From RGIG8709 sp045537065 (lineage in GTDB: Bacteria > Bacillota > Clostridia > Monoglobales > Monoglobaceae): a stretch of 41,572 nucleotides of DNA. The position numbers and the translations under genes were made by a program. The notes below the pieces were generated by a model. That model made no database searches. It was not told the origin of the DNA and was given only the letters and a program-made list of their open reading frames with translations. Below are positions 17,735 through 26,173 of the stretch, in pieces. The stretch spans positions 1-41,572 of the forward strand of contig JAZSOT010000038.1 of NCBI GenBank assembly GCA_045537065.1, given 5' to 3'. The stretch's first letter is position 1; the number at the start of each line of letters is the position of its first letter.

Positions 17735-18541
17735 CTACCATAGTTTTACGAAATTAAACAAAATTACAATTACTCCGAAAATGCATATAAATAACAATCC
17801 TATAAGGTCGCATTTTTTAAATCTTAAAACCTTAAGCTTTGTTCTTCCGTCTCCCCCCTGATAACATCTGCATTCCATAGCAACAGAAAGCTCATCGGCA
17901 CGTCTGAAGGCACTCATAAAAAGAGGTATCAGAATGGGAATAATTGCCTTTGCACGTCTTATTATATTACCACTTTCAAAATCTGCACCTCTTGCAGTCT
18001 GGGCTTTTATAATTTTATCTGTTTCTTCAAGAAGCGTTGGTATAAACCTTAAAGCAATTGTCATCATCATAGCTATTTCATGAGACGGCACGCCTATTTT
18101 CTTAAGAGGGGAAATAAGCTGTTCAAGACCGTCCGTTAAAGAAATGGGGGATGTTGTAAGAGTAAGAAGAGATGTTCCTAAAATAAGGAACATAAGTCTT
18201 AAAACCATAAAAATGGCAAGCTCCAAGCCTTCATAGGTTATCTTTATAAATCCTAGTTCAAATGCTATTCTGCCTGGAGTTAAAAACAGATTTAATACCG
18301 CCGTTAAAAATATAAAAAAAGCAATAGGTTTAAGCCCTTTTACCATAAATTTAAAGGGAATTTTTGAAATCTTAACACACAGAAAAATAAATAAAGCCAC
18401 AACTAAATAAGCAGCAATATTTTTTATGCTGAAAATAAAAATAATATATAAAATAATAAAAATAATTTTACTTCTGGGATCAAGTCTGTGAAGAAATGAC
18501 TCTCCCGGGAAAAATTGACCTAAAGTTATGTCTCTAAGCAC
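17735..18541 (-). CDS. ecfT: ECF transporter transmembrane protein EcfT
   Basis: Membrane scaffold of group II energy-coupling-factor vitamin/metal importers, linking the two ATPases to exchangeable S components. It has about 268 residues with four to five N-terminal membrane segments and a final helix (LIGLLFICIFGVIVILF). The two coupling-helix motifs are present: TARGADFE and AMECRCYQGG, the second carrying Cys-Arg-Cys in place of the usual Ala-Arg-Gly/Cys. The N terminus DITLGQFFPGESFLHRLDPRSK is characteristic. The start is uncertain: GTG at 18541 gives the family-like MLRDITLGQ, while TTG at 18544 is one codon earlier; neither has a strong SD. No S-component gene is in the window. Confidence 0.93.
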   Translation of the reverse strand: MLRDITLGQFFPGESFLHRLDPRSKIIFIILYIIFIFSIKNIAAYLVVALFIFLCVKISKIPFKFMVKGLKPIAFFIFLTAVLNLFLTPGRIAFELGFIKITYEGLELAIFMVLRLMFLILGTSLLTLTTSPISLTDGLEQLISPLKKIGVPSHEIAMMMTIALRFIPTLLEETDKIIKAQTARGADFESGNIIRRAKAIIPILIPLFMSAFRRADELSVAMECRCYQGGDGRTKLKVLRFKKCDLIGLLFICIFGVIVILFNFVKLW

Positions 18542-18576
18542 CAAATCAACTCATTTCATCTTTTAAAAACTGAATA

Positions 18577-19416
18577 TCAAAGTATTTCCTTTAAAATGGA
18601 AACCGCATCACCTACAGTTAATATTCCATCATCAATCGGAAGTCCCTTTTCTTTAAGCATTCTGCACACTCTTGTTATTTCAGGAACAGAAAGTCCCGTC
18701 TCTTCAAGAATACGACTTTTAGAAAACACTTCTTTTAGACTTCCGTCAATAAGAAGACTTCCCTCATTCAAAACAACAACTCTCTCCGAAAGCTTTGCGA
18801 TATCCTCCATACTATGAGAGACTAAAACAACTGTCACCTTCATTTTTTTATGAAGTTCACCAATATTATATAAAATCTCGTCTCTGCCTGCAGGGTCAAG
18901 TCCCGCAGCGGGTTCGTCAAGAATAAGTATGTTAGGCATCATAGCAATAACGCCAGCAATAGCCGCTCTTCTTTTTTGTCCACCTGACAAATCAAATGGA
19001 GATTTCTCAAAGAAATCCTTATTAAAACCAACAAGCTCTGCGGCATAATAAACTCTTTCCTTTACCTCTTTTTCAGAAAGTCCCATATTCGTCGGTCCGA
19101 AAGCAATGTCCTTATACACCGTATCCTCAAACAACTGATATTCAGGATACTGCATAACAAGACCAGTCTCAAACCTTACTTTCCGCATATCGGTTGTTTT
19201 TTCATATAAAATATGATTATTAACGGTTATTTTGCCTGATGTAGGCTTTAGAAGCCCTGCAATCATCTGGATAAGAGTTGATTTACCAGAGCCTGTATGC
19301 CCTATAAGACCAACAAACTCGCCGTCATTTATTTTAAGTGAAATATCATTTACAGCAGTCATTTCAAAGGGACCGCCGCTCATATAAGTATATGTTACAT
19401 TCTCAACATTTATCAT
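18577..19416 (-). CDS. ecfA2: ECF transporter ATP-binding protein EcfA2
   Basis: Second ATPase of the ECF module, 279 residues. Walker A GHTGSGKST (about 37-45), Q-loop VMQYPEYQLF, ABC signature LSGGQKRRAAIAG, Walker B ILILDEPAAGLDP and switch His in VLVSHSMEDIA are all intact. The E-P-A-A-G Walker B with GHTGSGKST Walker A distinguishes EcfA2 from EcfA1. The C-terminal helical extension (KSRILEETGLSVPEITRV) is typical of the EcfA dimer interface. ATG start; it begins three bases after the ecfA1 stop, so translation is coupled. Confidence 0.95.
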   Translation of the reverse strand: MINVENVTYTYMSGGPFEMTAVNDISLKINDGEFVGLIGHTGSGKSTLIQMIAGLLKPTSGKITVNNHILYEKTTDMRKVRFETGLVMQYPEYQLFEDTVYKDIAFGPTNMGLSEKEVKERVYYAAELVGFNKDFFEKSPFDLSGGQKRRAAIAGVIAMMPNILILDEPAAGLDPAGRDEILYNIGELHKKMKVTVVLVSHSMEDIAKLSERVVVLNEGSLLIDGSLKEVFSKSRILEETGLSVPEITRVCRMLKEKGLPIDDGILTVGDAVSILKEIL

Positions 19417-19419
19417 TTC

Positions 19420-20289
19420 TTAGTCCTTTGTTTCACTGTTTTTTAAAGCAAATTCCCTATATATTTCCTCAGCGCATTCATCGCTTGAAAGTATAAAAGG
19501 GTTAAGCTGGAAACCGCATTTATTAAGCTTATATATAAGCTTTGTTGGTTCAGGGACATCAAGTCCAATAGCCTTTAGTTCTTCCACTTTAGAAAAAACC
19601 TTTTCAGGAGCATCATCATAAACAATTTCCCCAGAACTTAGAACAACAACCCTATCCGAAAGTGCTGCCTCCTCCATATAATGAGTTATATGAACAACAG
19701 TTATTCCCTCAGTTTTATTAAGTCTGCGGACTGTTTCCATTATTTCTTTTCTCCCCATAGGATCAAGCATTGCAGTTGCTTCATCAAGAACTATAACTGA
19801 CGGTTTCATTGCTAAAATTCCCGCAATTGCAATTCTCTGTTTCTGCCCGCCTGACAGCATATGAGGTGCGTGTTTCTTGAATTTTGACATTCCCACCGCA
19901 TCAAGAGCATAATCCACTCTTTTCCTGATTTCCTCAGTTTCAAGTCCTAAATTTTCAGGAGCAAAAGCAACATCTTCTTCTACAATTGTTGCAACAAGCT
20001 GATTGTCTGGATTTTGAAAAACCATACCTATATTCTGTCTTATATCTATTAGCCTTTTTTCATCCTTTGTATCAATTCCCGCAACAGTTACACTGCCCTT
20101 TTCAGGGATTAATATAGCATTAAGATGTTTTGCAAGAGTTGACTTTCCCGACCCGTTATGCCCAAGAATTGTAACAAACTCTCCCTTTTTTATATCAAGA
20201 GATATATTTTTAAGAATCCATTTCTCCTCATCCTCTTCCGAATAAGAAAAAAATAAATCCCTGATTTCTATTATGTTTTTTTCATCCAT
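19420..20289 (-). CDS. ecfA1: ECF transporter ATP-binding protein EcfA1
   Basis: First ATPase of the ECF module, about 290 residues. Walker A GHNGSGKST, Q-loop VFQNPDNQLVATIVEEDVAF (distinctive of EcfA1), signature LSGGQKQRIAIAG, Walker B VIVLDEATAMLDP and switch His in VVHITHYMEEA are intact. The frame opens at TTG 20310, but an AGGTG site lies just upstream of two consecutive ATGs (20292 and 20289); the second has better spacing and is used here. The start lies within a few bases of the methyltransferase stop (20295), so the genes are effectively contiguous. Confidence 0.95.
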   Translation of the reverse strand: MDEKNIIEIRDLFFSYSEEDEEKWILKNISLDIKKGEFVTILGHNGSGKSTLAKHLNAILIPEKGSVTVAGIDTKDEKRLIDIRQNIGMVFQNPDNQLVATIVEEDVAFAPENLGLETEEIRKRVDYALDAVGMSKFKKHAPHMLSGGQKQRIAIAGILAMKPSVIVLDEATAMLDPMGRKEIMETVRRLNKTEGITVVHITHYMEEAALSDRVVVLSSGEIVYDDAPEKVFSKVEELKAIGLDVPEPTKLIYKLNKCGFQLNPFILSSDECAEEIYREFALKNSETKD

Positions 20290-20294
20290 CATAG

Positions 20295-21173
20295 TCACCT
20301 GCTCTCCCAACGGCCTGAATAACCGCAGGGCAATACAAGAGAGCCTGTTGTTATAGGAAGACCAACCTCATCAACCAGGCAAACACCGCCAAATTTATTA
20401 ATAAGTGTTAACTTCATTATATTTTCAAGAACACTCCCCGATAATCCGGTTGTATATGAATTTATCAGGAAAAACAAAGGTTTTTCAGACAAGACATCCA
20501 TACAGGTTTTAACAAGGTTAAATATTTCATCTTCAACCTTCCACACTTCTCCTGATGGTCCTCTTCCATATGACGGAGGGCCCATAATAATTCCGTCATA
20601 TTTTCTTCCGCGTCTTATTTCTCTTTCAACAAATTTTTTAACATCATCTACAATATATCTTATAGGTCTTTCCGAAACACCTGATAGCTTTGCATTTTCC
20701 TTTGCCCATGCAACCATACCTTTAGATGCATCAACGTGACAAACACTTGCCCCAGCTTTTGATGCTGCCATAGTTGCTCCGCCAGTGTATGCAAAAAGAT
20801 TAAGAACATTAACATCAGCTCTGCCTGATTTTTTTATAATATCAGAAAACCAGTCCCAGTTTGTTGCCTGTTCAGGGAACAAGCCTGTGTGCTTAAATCC
20901 CATTTTCTTTATTCCAAAGCAAAGCTCACCGTAGCCAACAGACCAGTTATCTGGAAGATTTTTAGACTTAACCTCCCAATGGCCTCCGCCGGTGTTACTT
21001 CTTATATAGTGTGCATCTGCCCTGTCCCAAAGCTTTGATTTCAAATTATCAGGAGTATCCCAGACAATTTGCGGGTCGGGGCGTCTTAAAATATACTTTC
21101 CCCATCTTTCAAGCTTTTCTCCACAGCGTGCATCAATAAGCTCATAATCTTTCCACTTATCAGATAAAAACAT
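20295..21173 (-). CDS. Class I SAM-dependent methyltransferase (RlmI-like)
   Basis: A 292-residue Rossmann-fold methyltransferase related to the COG1092 (RlmI/RlmK) group of RNA cytosine methyltransferases. SAM-binding motif I is VLNLFAYTGGATMAA (about 136-150), motif II CHVDASKG, and the catalytic-type motif IV is GPPSYGRGPSGEVWK. The N-terminal part (LIDARCGEKLERWGKYILRRPDPQ) lacks the PUA domain found in RlmI, so it is a shorter subgroup; the substrate is probably rRNA but not proven. ATG follows CGGAGA, 15 bases after mrp. Adjacent to the ECF genes, with no obvious functional link. Confidence 0.85.
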   Translation of the reverse strand: MFLSDKWKDYELIDARCGEKLERWGKYILRRPDPQIVWDTPDNLKSKLWDRADAHYIRSNTGGGHWEVKSKNLPDNWSVGYGELCFGIKKMGFKHTGLFPEQATNWDWFSDIIKKSGRADVNVLNLFAYTGGATMAASKAGASVCHVDASKGMVAWAKENAKLSGVSERPIRYIVDDVKKFVEREIRRGRKYDGIIMGPPSYGRGPSGEVWKVEDEIFNLVKTCMDVLSEKPLFFLINSYTTGLSGSVLENIMKLTLINKFGGVCLVDEVGLPITTGSLVLPCGYSGRWESR

Positions 21174-21188
21174 TTGTATCTCCGTTAA

Positions 21189-22013
21189 TTATATATTTTT
21201 AAGTTTATCGAACGCCTTTGATAGCCATTCATCTGAATTAACCTTTTCAATTTTTCCTTCATCAGCACTTTTTGCAATATGCTCTGTAATAGGAATTGCA
21301 CCAAGAAAATCTGTTCCGTATTTCTTTGCAAGTTCTTCTGTTTTGCCATTTCCGTATATATATATTTTCTTATCACAATCAGGGCATTCAACATAGCTCA
21401 TATTCTCAACCAATCCAAGGACAGGAATATTCATAAGCTTTGCCATATTAACTGCTTTTTCAACAATCATTGATACAAGCTCCTGAGGTGATGTTACTAT
21501 AATAATTCCATCAACCGGAAGAGACTGGAAAACTGTTAGCGGAACATCGCCGGTTCCGGGAGGCATATCAACAAACATATAGTCAACATCTTCCCAGACA
21601 ACATCTGTCCAGAACTGAGTTACTGTTCCTGCAATAACAGGCCCCCTCCAAACAACAGGGTCAGTTTCATTTTCAAGGAGAAGATTAACAGACATAACTT
21701 TAACCCCTGATGTTGACTCTAAAGGCAATATGCCCATTTCACTTCCCATTGCTTTTCTTGTTATTCCAAACATTTTCGGAATTGACGGGCCTGTTATATC
21801 CGCATCAAGCACCGCTGTCTGGAAATCTTTTCTCTGCATTCCTGATGCAAGAAGTGAAGTAACTAACGACTTACCAACTCCACCCTTACCGCTTACAACT
21901 CCGATAACCTTTTTAACATTACTCATTTTATTTTGTTCTTTGATTAAACTTTCCTGCTCTCTTGATGAACAATTTGCTGAGCAGCTTGAACAATCATGAC
22001 TGCATTCACTCAT
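21189..22013 (-). CDS. mrp: Mrp/Nbp35-family Fe-S carrier P-loop ATPase
   Basis: A 274-residue MinD/Mrp-type ATPase thought to bind and deliver Fe-S clusters. The deviant Walker A SGKGGVGKS lies at 41-49, followed by DADITGPSIPKMFG, the Mrp signature VDYMFVDMPPGTGDVPLT, and VENMSYVECPDCDKK with the CxxC pair that bridges subunits in the family. The N terminus holds a Cys cluster (Cys4, 8, 11, 15), like the N-terminal cluster of Nbp35, which many bacterial Mrp proteins lack. It starts with ATG inside the last eight bases of the radical SAM gene, suggesting coupling of a cluster carrier with a Fe-S enzyme. Confidence 0.93.
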   Translation of the reverse strand: MSECSHDCSSCSANCSSREQESLIKEQNKMSNVKKVIGVVSGKGGVGKSLVTSLLASGMQRKDFQTAVLDADITGPSIPKMFGITRKAMGSEMGILPLESTSGVKVMSVNLLLENETDPVVWRGPVIAGTVTQFWTDVVWEDVDYMFVDMPPGTGDVPLTVFQSLPVDGIIIVTSPQELVSMIVEKAVNMAKLMNIPVLGLVENMSYVECPDCDKKIYIYGNGKTEELAKKYGTDFLGAIPITEHIAKSADEGKIEKVNSDEWLSKAFDKLKNI

Positions 22014-22923
22014 TTTTACATTCTTCCTTTCTTTTTACACCCTCCAGATTAAAGCTTGGAGTGTAATCTTTTTCGGCACTGCATCTATCTTGCATATAGC
22101 CATATTTAAATCCCGCCAAAACAGCCGCATCAACAACCGAGTTATACTCAAACGATGTGATTTTTCTGTCAAGTTCAGGAAATTTTTCAATATTTTCATA
22201 TGGAGTGTATTGACTCATAAGGCTCAGAACAAATTTATCTGTCCCAAATCTTTCCTTAATTTCTTCAATAATTTTTATAGAATCATGACGCATTCCCGGA
22301 AGAACAAGATGCCTTATAATAACACCTTTTTTAAGCATCCCGCAATTATCAAACGTAATATTTTTCTGGGAAATCATCTCACTTGCTGCTTTGAATGCAA
22401 TTTCCGGATAATCCTTATCTCCACTATACTTTAAAGCTGCCTCCTGAGAAAAATACTTTATATCTGTTAAATATATGTCAACATAATCCTTAACAAGCCT
22501 TAGGGTTTCCAAAGTCTCATATCCGCTTGTATTATATACAACAGGAATATGAAGATTTGATTTTACACGCTCTAAAGAAACAACTATTTTTTCCGCAAAA
22601 TGGGTGGGGGTTACAAGGTTTATGTTTTCTGCACCGGCTCCCTGAAGTTCAAGAAAAATTTCAGAAAGTCTGTCTGTTGAAATTTCCTCTCCAAAACTTC
22701 TTTTGCTGATTTTATAATTCTGGCAGTAAACACAGCCCAATGAACATCCCGAGAAAAACACTGCACCGCTTCCGCCCCTGCCGCTGATACACGGCTCTTC
22801 CCAATAATGGAGCATAGCTCTTGCAATTTTAATATTTTCACCCTGTCCGCAAAATCCGACTTTTATACTTCTATCTGTTTTACAGCTTCTCGGACACAGG
22901 TTACAACCCTTGTTATTATTCAT
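22006..22923 (-). CDS. Radical SAM protein, PflA-like (COG1313)
   Basis: A radical SAM enzyme of about 305 residues. The 4Fe-4S motif is Cys-X3-Cys-X2-Cys in SGCSLGCVYCQN (Cys60, 64, 67 with the chosen start). An N-terminal set of cysteines (CNLCPRSC and GFCGQ; Cys7, 10, 14, 25) is typical of the COG1313 group, related to pyruvate formate-lyase activases and the AmmeMemoRadiSam branch. Substrate is unknown. The frame opens at GTG 22944, but a consensus promoter ends at 22950, so that codon sits at the predicted transcription start; ATG at 22923 has a GGGAG site. It is first in an 11-gene run and overlaps mrp by eight bases. Confidence 0.88.
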   Translation of the reverse strand: MNNNKGCNLCPRSCKTDRSIKVGFCGQGENIKIARAMLHYWEEPCISGRGGSGAVFFSGCSLGCVYCQNYKISKRSFGEEISTDRLSEIFLELQGAGAENINLVTPTHFAEKIVVSLERVKSNLHIPVVYNTSGYETLETLRLVKDYVDIYLTDIKYFSQEAALKYSGDKDYPEIAFKAASEMISQKNITFDNCGMLKKGVIIRHLVLPGMRHDSIKIIEEIKERFGTDKFVLSLMSQYTPYENIEKFPELDRKITSFEYNSVVDAAVLAGFKYGYMQDRCSAEKDYTPSFNLEGVKRKEECKNE

Positions 22924-22949
22924 AATTCTCCCTAAATAAGCCACATAAT

Positions 22950-22978
22950 ATTATAGAATATTTTAACCGCAATGTCAA
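22950..22978 (-). promoter_or_regulatory. Full-consensus promoter of the 22923-13143 operon
   Basis: On the - strand TTGACA (complement of 22973-22978), a 17-base spacer, and TATAAT (complement of 22950-22955): both hexamers match the vegetative consensus at all six positions. The predicted start is near 22943, giving a leader of about 20 bases with the SD. It lies between the class B PBP stop and the radical SAM gene. Confidence 0.88.
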
Positions 22979-22989
22979 GCAAAAACCCC

Positions 22990-24372
22990 TTATTGTCCCA
23001 AATAACTTTGTATTATTGCTTTTGCAACAGGAGCTGCAGTCCTGCCGCCACTTCCACCGTCATTTTCCAGTATAACTGCAACAACAATCTGAGGGTTTTC
23101 TGCCGGTGCAAATCCAACAAACCACGAATGGTCTTTTTCCTTTTCATTTTCTGCCGTTCCGGTTTTTCCGGCAACGGTAATTCCACTTATTGCTGCCGCT
23201 TTTCCCGTTCCGCTTTTAACTGTGTTTACCATAAGCTGTTTAATATATTCTGCACAGCTTTTTGAACACGCATTTGACAAAAGTCTTCTTTGTGCTCTGT
23301 AAATCATAGTGCCATTTTCCTTGGTTACGGACTTTACTATATATGGAGAATACATATTTCCATCAGATGCAATAGCTGAACAAACCAAGAGCATATTAAG
23401 AGGCGAAACTAAAAGCTTTCCCTGTCCGATAGAGAAAAGGGCTGAATCCTTTTCTGTCATTTTCTTATACCCTAATCTGCTTGACTCCGTTTGAACATCG
23501 AAATCTATATTCTCACCAATTTTAAATCTCTTAGCCACATCAAACAAAACATCCCCGCCCAAGGTTGTTCCTATTTCACAAAAAACCTGATTACTTGAAT
23601 GAATAAAAGCTTCTCCAAAATCAATATTTCCAAATCTTTCATTGTTATAGTTTTTAACATTAAGTCCATCTAATGAAAAACCGCCTGTATCTTCAAACGT
23701 CTTGCTTGTAAGATTATTTTCAAATGCTGCAACCGATGTTACAATCTTAAAAGTTGAACCTGGAGGATAAAGACCCGAACTTACTCTGTTCACAAGGGGA
23801 AATTCTTCATTTTCAACTATTGTGTTCCAGTTTTTTTCAAGACTTTCTGCGTTAGGATTAAAGTCAGGCAAACTGACCATTGCAAGAATTTCACCCGTTT
23901 TTGGATTCATTGCAACAGCCCCACCTCGTCTTGAATTCATCGCCCTGTATGCTGCTTTTTGCACACTGTTATTGATAGTAAGGTTAACATCAAAGCCTCT
24001 TTTTATATCCCCGATATTAAGAGAAATATCCCCTTTTCCCACAAGCATATTGTCAAATTCACGCTCAATAAGACTTTTTCCATACACCTTTGAATAATAT
24101 CCAATAACGTGAGAATATAAATTCTTCTCAGGATAATACCTCTTCATTTCACCGCTGTCTGTTCTTATTGTTTCAGCAAGCAAAAGACCATTTGAATCAT
24201 AAATATTTCCTCGCATCACTGATTTCTCATCATCCCATTGTCTCATATTATAAGGATTTGATGATATTTTATCAGCCACAAAAAGATTAAAATACAAAAG
24301 ATATGATAATAACGAAAGAAACAGTGCAGAAACTAAAACAAGTAAGTGAATTATTCGCTTATTATTCTTCAT
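22990..24372 (-). CDS. pbpA: Class B penicillin-binding protein (PbpA/FtsI-like transpeptidase)
   Basis: Monofunctional peptidoglycan DD-transpeptidase partnered with a SEDS polymerase. In 460 residues: one N-terminal membrane helix (7-30), a short pedestal with RGNIYDSNGLLLAET (54-68), then the transpeptidase domain with STFK (nucleophile Ser206, Lys209), SSN (259-261) and KTGT (403-406). The short pedestal and length match the actinobacterial and clostridial PbpA subgroup rather than the larger FtsI. Its start overlaps the FtsW/RodA gene by 11 bases, supporting a functional pair. A consensus promoter follows immediately, so it is last in its unit, although no hairpin terminator is visible after it. 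Confidence 0.95.
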   Translation of the reverse strand: MKNNKRIIHLLVLVSALFLSLLSYLLYFNLFVADKISSNPYNMRQWDDEKSVMRGNIYDSNGLLLAETIRTDSGEMKRYYPEKNLYSHVIGYYSKVYGKSLIEREFDNMLVGKGDISLNIGDIKRGFDVNLTINNSVQKAAYRAMNSRRGGAVAMNPKTGEILAMVSLPDFNPNAESLEKNWNTIVENEEFPLVNRVSSGLYPPGSTFKIVTSVAAFENNLTSKTFEDTGGFSLDGLNVKNYNNERFGNIDFGEAFIHSSNQVFCEIGTTLGGDVLFDVAKRFKIGENIDFDVQTESSRLGYKKMTEKDSALFSIGQGKLLVSPLNMLLVCSAIASDGNMYSPYIVKSVTKENGTMIYRAQRRLLSNACSKSCAEYIKQLMVNTVKSGTGKAAAISGITVAGKTGTAENEKEKDHSWFVGFAPAENPQIVVAVILENDGGSGGRTAAPVAKAIIQSYLGQ

Positions 24373-25597
24373 AATCCTTCCCCCTGTCTTCCTTTGCTGA
24401 AATAGCCTGAATTATTCCAAGAGATATAAAGCTTACAACAATTGATGTTCCCCCATAGCTTACAAAAGGAACTGTGATGCCAGTAAGCGGAATAAATTTG
24501 GTTACCCCGCCGATTATTATAAATGTCTGCAAAGCAAACATAAGCGTTATTCCAAGGGCAACCGCTTTATTATATAAATTTTTTGTTGTTAGGGTAATTT
24601 TAAAGCATCTGTATGAGAGCAAAAAGAAAAGAATAATTACAGACGCTCCCCCAAAAACTCCCATTTCTTCACATATAGCAGAAAAAATAAAATCTGTATG
24701 AACTTCAGGAATATAAGTTGGAGACCCGTTTCCTATACCCTGTCCAAAATATCCTCCTGCAGATATTGCAAATAGTGACTGAGTTATCTGATACCCTGTA
24801 TTTGAAATATCACTCCAAGGGTCAAGCCACACATTCACTCTGACCTGTATATGATGTAAAAACATATACCCAAGAAAAGCTACAATAACTGCCGATGCAA
24901 TATTGAAAAGCAAAAAATATCTGTTTTCTTCATAAACATAAAGCATAAAAATATAAATAGAAAATATAACAAGAATTGTTCCCCAGTCTCTTTGAAGAAC
25001 CAGAAAGATTATAAACAAATAAGTAAAAAAAGCGGTTACATATCTTGGATTAATATTAAATAGGTCTTTTGTTCTGCTACCTGAATAATAGCAGGCAAGA
25101 AACATAACATACGCAATTTTTATAAGCTCCGAGGGCTGAAAATTAAGAGGTCCTATATTTATCCAGTTTTTTGAACCATTTACTCTTTCGCCGATAATTA
25201 AAGTAAGAAGAAACATTATGGTAGAAAAAACAGCATAAAAAAGCCACAGCCTATTCCAGAATTTAATTTTATAATAAACAAGATATGCTAAAAAAAACAC
25301 AAAAGCCCCCAAGCCAACCCAGACAATCTGTTTGGCACCGAGAGCTATATTTATTCTGCAAAGCATTATTGCACCTATGGTAACCAGCATTGAGGCAATA
25401 AGAAACAAGAACTTGTCCCCCATTCTGCAAAGAACAAGCACAGAATATGTTACAATGAGCAATCCCAAAAGACCGACACCGACCAGCAGTATATCCTTTT
25501 TAAAGTTGTTTGCCACACTTAAAAGACCAAAGCCAAGAATATTCATAAGAAGCAACATATAAGCCGGCAGTCTATAACCTATTTTACTATTTCTCAT
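24362..25597 (-). CDS. FtsW/RodA/SpoVE (SEDS) glycan polymerase
   Basis: A SEDS-family polytopic membrane protein of 411 residues that polymerises lipid II into glycan. About ten hydrophobic segments are visible. Conserved segments: GSKNWINIGPLNFQPSELIK (catalytic Asp is typically in a loop nearby), the extracellular loop with VWLDPWSD, QSLFAISAGGYFGQGIGNG, DFIFSAICEEMG, and the C-terminal VPFVSYGGTSIV. I cannot separate divisome (FtsW) from elongasome (RodA) by sequence alone; the PbpA-like partner and FHA neighbour resemble the actinobacterial rodA-pbpA locus. ATG follows AGAGGA, 24 bases after the FHA gene. Confidence 0.95.
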   Translation of the reverse strand: MRNSKIGYRLPAYMLLLMNILGFGLLSVANNFKKDILLVGVGLLGLLIVTYSVLVLCRMGDKFLFLIASMLVTIGAIMLCRINIALGAKQIVWVGLGAFVFFLAYLVYYKIKFWNRLWLFYAVFSTIMFLLTLIIGERVNGSKNWINIGPLNFQPSELIKIAYVMFLACYYSGSRTKDLFNINPRYVTAFFTYLFIIFLVLQRDWGTILVIFSIYIFMLYVYEENRYFLLFNIASAVIVAFLGYMFLHHIQVRVNVWLDPWSDISNTGYQITQSLFAISAGGYFGQGIGNGSPTYIPEVHTDFIFSAICEEMGVFGGASVIILFFLLSYRCFKITLTTKNLYNKAVALGITLMFALQTFIIIGGVTKFIPLTGITVPFVSYGGTSIVVSFISLGIIQAISAKEDRGKDYEE

Positions 25598-25621
25598 ATC
25601 AAAGTCCTCTGCGGTTTACCT

Positions 25622-26137
25622 CTATTCAAACTGAAATATAAACCGAACATCCCCAAATGAAATTTCATCAAAGTCGTCCAAAATCTGTTTTCCATTAACT
25701 AAAACATCATTTACATATGTACCGTTTTTACTCTTCAAATCTGCTATATACCAAATTCCTTTTTTGCAATATATTTTTAGATGCTCCTGAGACAAATATA
25801 TATCAGGAATTACTATATCACACTCTTCACTCCTGCCTATAATTATAGGCCCCATTCCAATACGATATCTTTTTCTTAAATTAAATTTCGAGCTTTCTTC
25901 TGTTATAACCGTTTTTAATATAGCCGTATATTCATTATCATCAGAGGCATCTGTATCTTCCAGATATTCTTCCTCTTCATCTTCATAATCTTCTTCATCA
26001 AAAGCATCTTCATCAAGCCCTTTGCTGACCTTTTTTATATCTTTATAAATCAATACAATTATACTGAAAATAAAAACATAAATAATAGTCGTGAATGCAT
26101 AGCTGAATAATGAAGAAATAAGAGAATATAAAGACAT
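25622..26137 (-). CDS. Membrane-anchored FHA-domain protein
   Basis: With the chosen ATG this is 171 residues: an N-terminal membrane helix (about 8-32), a highly acidic cytoplasmic linker (about 41-68, DEDAFDEEDYEDEEEE), then an FHA domain (about 95-168) with the phosphothreonine-binding pattern: GRS (Arg102), SQEH (Ser116, His119), KNGTYVN (Asn138). FHA domains bind phosphothreonine peptides, so it could be a docking point for Ser/Thr kinase signalling onto the adjacent SEDS-PBP pair. No kinase is in the window. The frame opens at TTG 26164, but ATG 26137 has a GGGGG site eight bases upstream. Confidence 0.9.
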   Translation of the reverse strand: MSLYSLISSLFSYAFTTIIYVFIFSIIVLIYKDIKKVSKGLDEDAFDEEDYEDEEEEYLEDTDASDDNEYTAILKTVITEESSKFNLRKRYRIGMGPIIIGRSEECDIVIPDIYLSQEHLKIYCKKGIWYIADLKSKNGTYVNDVLVNGKQILDDFDEISFGDVRFIFQFE

Positions 26138-26173
26138 ATATAATACCCCCTGACTGTCAGCCAACTAACCAAA

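Noticed and set aside
18541..18576. Missing S component suggesting a broken ECF transporter
   Set aside because: Group II ECF modules normally encode A1, A2 and T together with S components scattered elsewhere, so the absence is expected.
22979..22989. A terminator after the class B PBP gene
   Set aside because: The stop is followed almost at once by the -35 of the next promoter; no inverted repeat with a T run is present.
26137..26164. TTG at 26164 as start of the FHA gene
   Set aside because: The intervening sequence contains the GGGGG ribosome site for ATG 26137, where the hydrophobic anchor begins.
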